Assembly (NCBI GenBank): GCA_015658495.1
Contig: DQOT01000156.1
Location: 1 to 5,965 of the forward strand
Direction of reading: 5' to 3'
Length of the DNA: 5,965 bases
DNA from: Fidelibacterota bacterium
Lineage (GTDB): Bacteria > Fidelibacterota > Marinisomatia > Marinisomatales > UBA1611
Shown here: positions 1 to 5,965 of the stretch, one piece after another
Numbering within the stretch: the first letter of the stretch is position 1
How the letters are laid out: each line of letters begins with the position of its first letter
Made by a program: the position numbers and the translations under genes
Notes under the pieces: generated by a model
Told to the model about the DNA's origin: nothing
The model's database searches: none
Seen by the model: the letters and a program-made list of their open reading frames with translations, nothing else

Positions 1-697
1 AATTGAAATACAAAAACTCACTCGAATCAAACGCATCACCGGTAAACGGTTACAACAAGCATGGCAATCCATTCCCCATGTAACTCAATTTGACGAAGCG
101 GACATTACCGATCTGGATTTCTATCGAAAAGAATTGAAATCCCAAGTGGCGGAGCAAGGTGTAAAAATCACTTTTCTCCCATTTTTAATGAAAGCCGTCG
201 CCATTGTTTTGAAAGAAATGCCGGAATTCAATAGTTCACTGGATCACACAGGCCAAAACTTGGTTTTAAAAAATTATTATCATCTCGGCATTGCCGTGGA
301 TACGCCCAGCGGACTCACGGTTCCCGTGGTGAGAGATGTGGACAAAAAATCTATTATTGATCTGTCGGTAGACCTCATGGATTTAAGCACCCGAGCCCGG
401 GATAAAAAACTAAAGCCCGCGGAAATGAAAGGCGGCACATTCACACTTTCCAGTTTGGGCGGGATTGGCGGAACCGGATTTTCTCCCATCGTAAATCTAC
501 CCGAAGTTGCCATCATGGGTGTTTCACGAAGTGCATGGAAACAGGTGTTTGATAAAACATCGGAAGAATTTGTCACCCGTTTTATCATGCCATTCTCAGT
601 ATCCTATGACCACCGGGTTATTGATGGCGCCGCCGCCGCCATATTCACATCCAGATTTGCTTCTGTTCTTTCTGATCTATCTCATTTTAAAGTGTAA
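1..697 (+). CDS. aceF: Pyruvate dehydrogenase E2, dihydrolipoamide acetyltransferase (5'-truncated, catalytic domain)
   Basis: This is the C-terminal catalytic domain of the E2 core of the pyruvate dehydrogenase complex, which moves the acetyl group from lipoyl-lysine to CoA in the cytoplasm. The frame is open from base 2, giving 231 visible codons; the lipoyl and E1/E3-binding domains and the true start lie upstream. Near the start, IPHVTQFDEADIT is a hallmark of AceF-type E2 catalytic domains. Further on come the typical GIAVDTP..GLTVPVVRD segment, TLSSLGGIGGTGFSP, and the active-site motif DHRVIDG, with the catalytic His at 611-613 and Asp at 623-625. The protein ends shortly after, as the family does, at TAA 695-697. 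The E3 gene follows after 3 bases. The AceF-like motifs point to pyruvate rather than 2-oxoglutarate as substrate and to an AceE-type E1 partner, but that E1 is not in view. The TTG at 134 is internal, not a start. Confidence 0.95.
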   Translation, partial: IEIQKLTRIKRITGKRLQQAWQSIPHVTQFDEADITDLDFYRKELKSQVAEQGVKITFLPFLMKAVAIVLKEMPEFNSSLDHTGQNLVLKNYYHLGIAVDTPSGLTVPVVRDVDKKSIIDLSVDLMDLSTRARDKKLKPAEMKGGTFTLSSLGGIGGTGFSPIVNLPEVAIMGVSRSAWKQVFDKTSEEFVTRFIMPFSVSYDHRVIDGAAAAIFTSRFASVLSDLSHFKV

Positions 698-700
698 TCC

Positions 701-2125
701 ATGGCTGAATCAAAACACGCAGAAATTGTTGTTATTGGTGCGGGGCCAGGCGGATATGCTGCTGCCTTCCGTGTGGCTGACCTTGGGAAACAGGTCATCC
801 TGATCGATAAAGATCCCAGCTTAGGCGGCGTTTGTTTAAATCGTGGATGCATTCCATCCAAGGCATTGCTCCATATTTCAAAGGTCATGGATGAAGCAGC
901 GCATTTATCTAAAATGGGCGTGACCTATGGCGATCCCGAAATTGACTTGGATGTTGTCCGGGTTCATAAAAATAAAATTGTTGCCCAACTGAGTAGCGGC
1001 ATCGCTCAAATGGCGATAGCCCGGAAAGTAGAAACAATTCGGGGTACAGCCACCTTCACTTCGAATACAGAATTAAAAGTAAAATCAGAAGAAGGCGATA
1101 GCTTTGTTTCCTTTGATAAATGTATCATCGCCGCTGGTTCTACCTCTGCTATGATTCCCGGTGTGCCTGCAACTCATTCAGCTGTGCTTACATCAAGAAC
1201 CGCACTTGATCTCGTTGATATTCCGGAAAGGCTTTTGGTTATTGGCGGTGGCATTATTGGGTTGGAATTGGGACAAGTTTATGCGGCGCTTGGTTCACAA
1301 GTCTCCGTGGTTGAATTTTTACCTAATTTGCTTCCCGGCACAGATCAGGACCTTGTAAAACCGCTCCAACAAAAATTGAAAAAGCAATTCGAATCTATCT
1401 TACTTTCATCAAAAGTAACTTTGGTGGAACCCAATGATGACGGAACCCTGACTGTCACAATAGAAAACGATAAGGGGACAACGACAGATAATTTTAACAA
1501 AGTATTAGTTTCTGTAGGTCGTAAACCGAATTCGAATATTCTGAATCTTGATTCAACCGATATTGAAATGGACGATCACGGCTTTATTAATGTGGATGTG
1601 TATCAACGCACCTCGGTGAAAAACATTTTTGCCATTGGCGACATTGTTGGCAATCCTATGCTGGCACACAAAGCTACTCACGAAGGCAAAGTTGCTGCAG
1701 AAGTGGCCTCTGGTCATTCGGCAGCATTTGATGTTAGAGCGATTCCTAATGTTGTTTATACTGACCCAGAAGTTGCCTGGGCCGGACTCACAGAAACAGA
1801 CGCGAAAGAAAATGGCATTGCTTATGAAAAAGGAGAATTCCCCTGGGCAGCCAGTGGGAAGGCCATCATCATGGGTGCCAAACAGGGTAAAACAAAAATA
1901 TTATTTGATCCGAAGACAAAACAGGTACTCGGTGTGGGCATCGTTGGCCCCGGTGCAGGTGATATGATTTCCGAAGGAATGTTGGCCATCGAAATGGGCG
2001 CCGATGCTGAAGATATTGGGCTTACGGTTCATCCCCATCCCAGCCTGGGTGAAACTTTCGCCGCTGCCGCTGAAGTATTTGCAGGCACTATTACAGATTT
2101 ATACATCCCCCCAAAAAAAGAGTAA
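701..2125 (+). CDS. lpd: Dihydrolipoamide dehydrogenase (E3 of pyruvate dehydrogenase)
   Basis: This FAD enzyme reoxidises dihydrolipoyl groups on E2 and passes the electrons to NAD+. It has 474 residues, the same length as E. coli Lpd as I recall it. The order is typical: N-terminal FAD motif GAGPGG (13-18), redox disulfide CLNRGC (Cys45 and Cys50), NAD-binding GGGIIG (182-187), second FAD motif FAIGD (310-314), and a C-terminal dimerisation domain with HPHPSLGE, whose His446 and Glu451 form the proton relay of the partner subunit. FPWAASGKA and the tail AEVFAGTITDL also closely resemble proteobacterial-type Lpd. All catalytic residues are present, so it looks functional. The ATG at 701 puts the FAD motif at the usual distance from the N-terminus. 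It lies 3 bases after the E2 stop with no evident Shine-Dalgarno, so translation may be coupled to E2. As in other bacteria, it could also serve 2-oxoglutarate dehydrogenase or glycine cleavage. Confidence 0.97.
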   Translation: MAESKHAEIVVIGAGPGGYAAAFRVADLGKQVILIDKDPSLGGVCLNRGCIPSKALLHISKVMDEAAHLSKMGVTYGDPEIDLDVVRVHKNKIVAQLSSGIAQMAIARKVETIRGTATFTSNTELKVKSEEGDSFVSFDKCIIAAGSTSAMIPGVPATHSAVLTSRTALDLVDIPERLLVIGGGIIGLELGQVYAALGSQVSVVEFLPNLLPGTDQDLVKPLQQKLKKQFESILLSSKVTLVEPNDDGTLTVTIENDKGTTTDNFNKVLVSVGRKPNSNILNLDSTDIEMDDHGFINVDVYQRTSVKNIFAIGDIVGNPMLAHKATHEGKVAAEVASGHSAAFDVRAIPNVVYTDPEVAWAGLTETDAKENGIAYEKGEFPWAASGKAIIMGAKQGKTKILFDPKTKQVLGVGIVGPGAGDMISEGMLAIEMGADAEDIGLTVHPHPSLGETFAAAAEVFAGTITDLYIPPKKE

Positions 2126-2129
2126 AACT

Positions 2130-4685
2130 ATGAAAATGCTTTTCACAACCTTGGTCTTAATGCTTACTTTTTCTTTTGCACAGGATCCGACCACCGGGCA
2201 AACACCTACCGTTACGGTAGGGGACCCAAAACCAGCAGAACCTCCCAAAAAGAAAACCATGGAAGAAGCCCTGAAGGACAAAAAAGAGATTCCCGGGTTA
2301 TTCACCTTATATCAAGACACAACAAATGGGAAACTGTCTATGCTGATCAAAAAAGATCAAATCGGACAAGAATTTATCCATTTTGTCCATGGCTTAAACG
2401 GACAGTTGAATGCCGGCGTTTTCAAGGGCAGTTATCGCGGTGCACGTGTGATGAAATTAAATCGGTATTTCAATCGAATCGAATTTGAAGTCCAGAATAA
2501 TGCTTTGTGGTTTGATCCGGAAAACCCATTGAGTCGGTCCGCCGATGCCAATACCAGCACAGCCATTTTGGCATCATCTTTTGTTGTTGCCGAGAAAGAA
2601 GGGAATGTATTGATTGAGATAGATAATGTATTTCTCTCCGAGGCGCTACATCAGATCTCACGTGGATTTGTCCCCGGAAGCCCCAACAAGAACCCCTTTA
2701 AAATGGGAAAACTTGCAAAAAACCGGACCAAGTATGCCGCTATCAAGAATTATCCAGAAAATACAGACTTGGCCGTGCAATATGTTTATACAAATCCCCT
2801 GCCTACCAACCGGGGCTCTGACCGAGGTCTTACAGATCCGAGATCGGTAAATGTGACCATCCAGCACAGTTTTATCCAAATGCCGGAAAACAATTACACG
2901 CCACGCTTTGAAGATGTCCGCGTTGGATATTTTTCTACACAAATTACGAATATGACAATACCGGACGATGTGACACCCTACCGGGACCTGATCCATCGTT
3001 GGCATCTTGAAAAGAAAGACCCCCAGCAGGAAAGATCTGAACCGGTAGAACCCATTGTCTGGTGGATCGAAAATACAACACCACACGAATTCAGGGATGC
3101 AATCAAGGAAGGTGTACTGGCGTGGAACAAGGCTTTTGAAGAAGCGGGTTTCAGAAATACGGTCCAAGTGAAAATTCAGCCCGATGATGCAGCCTGGGAT
3201 GCGGGCGACATCCGCTATAATGTGCTCCGTTGGACATCATCCCCCAATCCGCCTTTTGGGGGCTATGGCCCCAGTTTTGTCAATCCCAGAACCGGCCAGA
3301 TATTGGGCGCAGATATTATGCTGGAATATGTTTATTTCACCAACCGTGTGAAATACGAACAAATCCACAGAACGTTTGAATCTGAATTTGAGATTGACCC
3401 CAATCAAACCTGTCTCGCTGGTGATTATTTACATCAGGGCAATTTGTTTGGGATGACCGCCTTAAGTCCTGTCGATGATTTTTCACAATTGGAACAGCAC
3501 CGCTTGATCTATGAGAGTCTGGTGAAACTCACACTTCACGAGGTGGGACACACCTTGGGGTTAAATCATAATTTTTATGCCAGCAATCTACATAGTTTCC
3601 AAAATATTCATGATAGATTGATTACGGAACCCGTTGGACTAACATCATCCGTTATGGATTATGTTTCCGCAAATGTAAGCGGAAATCCCAAACACCACGG
3701 TCAATTTTATTCCACTACGCCGGGGCCCTATGATATTTGGGCCATCGAATTTGGCTATACGCCATCTTTTGAGAGCGCGGTAGATGAAGAAGAAAGGGTC
3801 GAATTATTGTTGAGAAAATCTACTAAAAATGAGTTGGGTTTTGGCAATGATGCGGATGATATGCGCTCACCGGGAAAAGGAATTGACCCGCGGGTGAATG
3901 TGTCTGATATGAGTAATGATCCTGTGGCATATGCACAACAGAGGATGGATATTGTGAGATCTCTTTACCCTGGGTTAAAAGACCGTTTTGAAAGGACAGG
4001 TGAATCCTATCATGCATTTCGGGATGCATTTTTTATTCTAAACAGGGAATATGTTAATTCGGCTAATGTAATTTCCCGCTATGTGGGCGGCGTGTATATG
4101 GACCGCTCCCTAGTGGGTCAGGAAGATAGGGAAGAGCCCTTTATGCCCGTTCCGGAAGACAAACAAAAATGGGCCATGGCCTTATTGGGAAAATACATAT
4201 TCGCACCCAATGCTTATGAAATTCCGGAAGGAATATATAATCATCTTCAATGGGAGCGCCGTGGATTCAGTGGCACCCAGGACCCAAAGATTCTTGATAA
4301 GGTTCTTGGCGCACAAAAAGGAATTCTGGACCATCTGCTGCACATGAATGTATTAAAGAGAATTTCAGATACGGAACTCTACGGCAATGAATACAGTTTG
4401 AATGAAATGATGGGCGATCTCACTTCATCATGTTTTTCTGCGGATGCTGCAAAAAATGTAAATGGAATGCGGCGGAATCTTCAGGTAGAATACACAGAGC
4501 GCTTAATCCGTATAGTACAAAACAAAGGAAAGGTTAAGTACGATCATTTAACCGTTGCAGCCGCTTTTGAAAATCTGAAGAAGATAAAAAGATACACTTT
4601 AAAATCCAGCGGGGTGGACGAAGGTACGAAGGCACATCGCAAGTATTTAACCTATAGAATCGACAAAATTTTAATAATAAATTGA
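2130..4685 (+). CDS. Exported zinc-dependent metalloprotease, metzincin-like (DUF5117/DUF4953 type)
   Basis: A predicted 851-residue exported zinc endopeptidase. The N-terminus is a Sec signal peptide: Lys2, a hydrophobic stretch at about 4-16, and likely cleavage after Ala17 (SFA|QD). A Pro/Thr/Lys-rich linker follows to about residue 45. Residues of roughly 50-280 resemble the family's N-terminal DUF5118/DUF5117 regions, of unknown function. The catalytic part has family segments WNKAFEEAGF (from Trp332) and DIRYNVLRW (360-368), then HEVGHTLGLNH, with zinc ligands His470, His474 and His480 and catalytic Glu471. SVMDY supplies a Met-turn at Met509, 29 residues after the last His, as in metzincins. 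The mature protein has only two cysteines, 428 and 768. I see no membrane anchor beyond the signal and no type IX secretion C-terminal domain, so it is probably periplasmic or secreted. ATG 2130 is chosen because it yields the signal peptide and sits 4 bases after lpd; a weak AAAGAG precedes it. The frame extends upstream into lpd, but that part is spurious. The substrate is unknown. Confidence 0.9.
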   Translation: MKMLFTTLVLMLTFSFAQDPTTGQTPTVTVGDPKPAEPPKKKTMEEALKDKKEIPGLFTLYQDTTNGKLSMLIKKDQIGQEFIHFVHGLNGQLNAGVFKGSYRGARVMKLNRYFNRIEFEVQNNALWFDPENPLSRSADANTSTAILASSFVVAEKEGNVLIEIDNVFLSEALHQISRGFVPGSPNKNPFKMGKLAKNRTKYAAIKNYPENTDLAVQYVYTNPLPTNRGSDRGLTDPRSVNVTIQHSFIQMPENNYTPRFEDVRVGYFSTQITNMTIPDDVTPYRDLIHRWHLEKKDPQQERSEPVEPIVWWIENTTPHEFRDAIKEGVLAWNKAFEEAGFRNTVQVKIQPDDAAWDAGDIRYNVLRWTSSPNPPFGGYGPSFVNPRTGQILGADIMLEYVYFTNRVKYEQIHRTFESEFEIDPNQTCLAGDYLHQGNLFGMTALSPVDDFSQLEQHRLIYESLVKLTLHEVGHTLGLNHNFYASNLHSFQNIHDRLITEPVGLTSSVMDYVSANVSGNPKHHGQFYSTTPGPYDIWAIEFGYTPSFESAVDEEERVELLLRKSTKNELGFGNDADDMRSPGKGIDPRVNVSDMSNDPVAYAQQRMDIVRSLYPGLKDRFERTGESYHAFRDAFFILNREYVNSANVISRYVGGVYMDRSLVGQEDREEPFMPVPEDKQKWAMALLGKYIFAPNAYEIPEGIYNHLQWERRGFSGTQDPKILDKVLGAQKGILDHLLHMNVLKRISDTELYGNEYSLNEMMGDLTSSCFSADAAKNVNGMRRNLQVEYTERLIRIVQNKGKVKYDHLTVAAAFENLKKIKRYTLKSSGVDEGTKAHRKYLTYRIDKILIIN
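2205..2221. repeat. Perfect short inverted repeat inside the metalloprotease linker
   Basis: CCTACCGTTACGGTAGG reads as a 7-base perfect stem with a TTA loop, or 8-base arms around one central T. It lies 75 bases inside the metalloprotease gene, just after the signal peptide codons, in sequence coding for the low-complexity PTVTVGDP linker. No T-run follows, so it is not an intrinsic terminator. It could be an mRNA hairpin or chance; no function is claimed. Confidence 0.5.
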
Positions 4686-4690
4686 TTGTG

Positions 4691-4696
4691 AAAAGG
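4691..4696 (+). promoter_or_regulatory. Ribosome binding site for the M16 peptidase gene
   Basis: AAAAGG ends 7 bases before GTG 4704, a good Shine-Dalgarno spacing. It helps decide the start: an in-frame TGA at 4689-4691 rules out any start further upstream, and the next candidates (ATG 4740 and 4743) would remove the signal peptide. It is the clearest ribosome binding site in the window. Confidence 0.65.
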
Positions 4697-4703
4697 TATA
4701 ATA

Positions 4704-5965
4704 GTGAAAAATTCAAACTTTCTTTTATTAATCTGTTTAATGATGAGTTGTACAAATATGAAAAATGAGTCACTTGATAAACATCCACTGGATAAATCTG
4801 AAGTCCGGAAACTGACCCTGGATAATGGCGTAAGAGTTTATCTTCTTTCGGATCCGAATTTTAATGTATCCGCCGCATCCATGGTTGTGGAAACGGGCTC
4901 ACTTGAAAACCCCAACGATCGTGAAGGGCTGGCTCACTTTTTAGAACATATGCTTTTTTTGGGTACAGAAAAATATCCCGATGTGGATGAGTATTCTTCC
5001 TACTTAAGAACTTTTGGGGGATACTCAAATGCCTATACAGCCAGCGACCACACCAATTATCAATTTCAGGTTTTGCCGGACGGATTTGAGGGCGCATTGG
5101 ACATGTTTGCCCAATTTTTTATTCATCCGCTTTTCACAGAGGAATACACGGCGAGAGAAGTGAATGCGGTGAATTCCGAACACCAGAAAAATATCATGAG
5201 TGACACGTGGCGCCGGCATCGAATTTTAAGCCAATTTGTAAAAAAAGGTCACCCGGCAAGGAAATTCTCAACAGGAAACCTTGAAACTTTGGGTGATATC
5301 ACGAGCGAAGAATTGATCAATTTTTATAATAATCATTATAGTGCAAACCGTATGGGGCTGGCTCTGTTGTCAACCCACTCTCTGGATGATATGGAAGCGT
5401 GGACACGCCAGTATTTTTCTGATATTAGAGATCACAATTTGGAGAGAACCAAACATGACCCCAATCCACTTGAAAAGAAAGAAACATTCAGGCTGGTGCA
5501 GATTGATCCAGTAAAAGATTTGCGAGACTTGGAAATCAGTTTTTCCCTTCCAAGCACCCGGGATATGTATGAAAGCAAACCGGGACGTCAATTGGGATTT
5601 ATTCTTGGACACGAGGGTGAGGGCAGCCTTTTGTCTTATTTGAAAGATAAAGGCTGGGCACGATCCCTATCAGCCGGTGCTGGCTCGGAAACGAAAGAAT
5701 ACGGCTTGGCCAATATCCGCATCGGACTTACGCAAAAAGGTCAAAATGAATACAAAGAAACTGTAAAAGCAACCTTAGATTACATTGCGCTCATGAAAGA
5801 GTCGGGACATCAATCTCATGTGTTTAATGAATTGAAATCCATGGCTGCTCTGGAAGAAATTTATGCAAACAAAGGGGAAGGTATGTGGCGCGCCACCCAA
5901 TTGGCAAACGAAACCATGATGTATCCTTTAAAAGATGCAGGACGCGTCAACTATATCTATAGCGA
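4704..5965 (+). CDS. Insulysin/pitrilysin-like M16 zinc peptidase, probable lipoprotein (3'-truncated)
   Basis: The N-terminal 420 residues of an M16A-type peptidase, a family that degrades peptides inside a closed chamber; full-length members are usually 900-1000 residues, so a bit under half is seen. The inverted zinc motif HFLEH gives ligands His78 and His82 and catalytic Glu81, within GLAHFLEHMLFLGTEKYP, very close to insulysin. The third ligand is Glu159 in EVNAVNSEH, 81 residues after His78, the same spacing as in human insulysin and E. coli pitrilysin. Further family segments are STGNLETL and GHEGEGSLLSYLKDKGW (from Gly302) in the second domain. The GTG start yields a hydrophobic leader ending MMSC with Cys16, which looks like a lipoprotein signal although Met at -3 is not canonical; Thr at +2 would suit the outer membrane. 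It starts 18 bases after the metalloprotease and is probably cotranscribed. The catalytic half is intact as far as visible. Confidence 0.93.
   Translation, partial: MKNSNFLLLICLMMSCTNMKNESLDKHPLDKSEVRKLTLDNGVRVYLLSDPNFNVSAASMVVETGSLENPNDREGLAHFLEHMLFLGTEKYPDVDEYSSYLRTFGGYSNAYTASDHTNYQFQVLPDGFEGALDMFAQFFIHPLFTEEYTAREVNAVNSEHQKNIMSDTWRRHRILSQFVKKGHPARKFSTGNLETLGDITSEELINFYNNHYSANRMGLALLSTHSLDDMEAWTRQYFSDIRDHNLERTKHDPNPLEKKETFRLVQIDPVKDLRDLEISFSLPSTRDMYESKPGRQLGFILGHEGEGSLLSYLKDKGWARSLSAGAGSETKEYGLANIRIGLTQKGQNEYKETVKATLDYIALMKESGHQSHVFNELKSMAALEEIYANKGEGMWRATQLANETMMYPLKDAGRVNYIYS

Noticed and set aside
280..588. Open reading frame of 102 codons on the minus strand
   Set aside because: It is antisense to the conserved E2 catalytic domain and its product is unrecognisable.
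2004..2129. Upstream extension of the metalloprotease frame by 42 codons into lpd
   Set aside because: It overlaps the conserved lpd C-terminus and would bury the clear signal peptide that begins at ATG 2130.
2658..3167. Open reading frame of 169 codons on the minus strand
   Set aside because: It lies wholly antisense to the metalloprotease; its Cys/Phe-rich product has no recognisable domain, so it is a shadow of the real gene.
4012..4034. ATGCAT ... ATGCAT followed by six Ts, resembling an intrinsic terminator
   Set aside because: The stem is only 6 bases with two G/C pairs, and it lies inside the metalloprotease coding sequence about 650 bases before its end. ATGCAT is self-complementary, so the two copies are equally a direct repeat.
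4688..4690. GTG close to the metalloprotease stop as an alternative start for the M16 gene
   Set aside because: It is in a different frame from the M16 coding sequence and reaches a stop within about 30 codons.
4697..4702. Perfect TATAAT, a -10 promoter-like hexamer ahead of the M16 gene
   Set aside because: It lies one base before the GTG start, so transcription would begin inside the gene, and no -35-like hexamer sits at proper spacing. It is probably chance in the AT-rich gap.
1..5965. Search for a defence system, toxin-antitoxin pair, CRISPR array, tRNA, riboswitch or mobile element
   Set aside because: Nearly every base is accounted for by four conserved coding sequences; I saw no repeat array, transposase, terminal repeats or RNA-like structure.

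Overview
The window is a compact protein-coding stretch with every gene on the + strand and no intergenic gap longer than 18 bases. It holds four genes in order: the 3' part of a pyruvate dehydrogenase E2 gene (dihydrolipoamide acetyltransferase, 1-697), a complete dihydrolipoamide dehydrogenase E3 gene (lpd, 701-2125), a complete exported zinc metalloprotease with a metzincin-type active site (2130-4685), and the 5' part of an insulysin/pitrilysin-like M16 zinc peptidase with a lipoprotein-like leader (4704 to the window edge). The last gene starts at GTG and runs off the window, so it is easy to miss. I see no RNA genes, mobile elements, CRISPR arrays or terminators.

The organism is probably a Gram-negative bacterium. 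The third protein has a Sec signal peptide and the fourth a probable lipoprotein signal. The third belongs to a metalloprotease family (DUF5117/DUF4953 type) that I associate with Bacteroidota and relatives, Neomarinimicrobiota (SAR406/Marinimicrobia) and some other groups. The E2 and E3 are of the AceF/Lpd type that works with a homodimeric AceE-like E1. My best guess is an FCB-group marine lineage such as Neomarinimicrobiota, but that is inference from family recall, and no marker gene here settles it.

Layout: positions 1-2125 are the end of a pyruvate dehydrogenase operon (E2 then E3, 3 bases apart), with the rest of E2 and presumably E1 upstream. Positions 2130-5965 encode two unrelated zinc peptidases predicted to work outside the cytoplasm. 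The gaps are 3, 4 and 18 bases and no terminator is visible, so all four may share one transcript. E2 and E3 oxidise pyruvate to acetyl-CoA in the cytoplasm. The two peptidases could act in sequence on exported or environmental protein: the metzincin-like enzyme cutting larger substrates and the M16 enzyme trimming the peptides. That functional link is inference. Most of the window is ordinary metabolism and proteolysis. I found no clear undescribed system; the notable point is the linkage of a pyruvate dehydrogenase operon to an exported peptidase pair.
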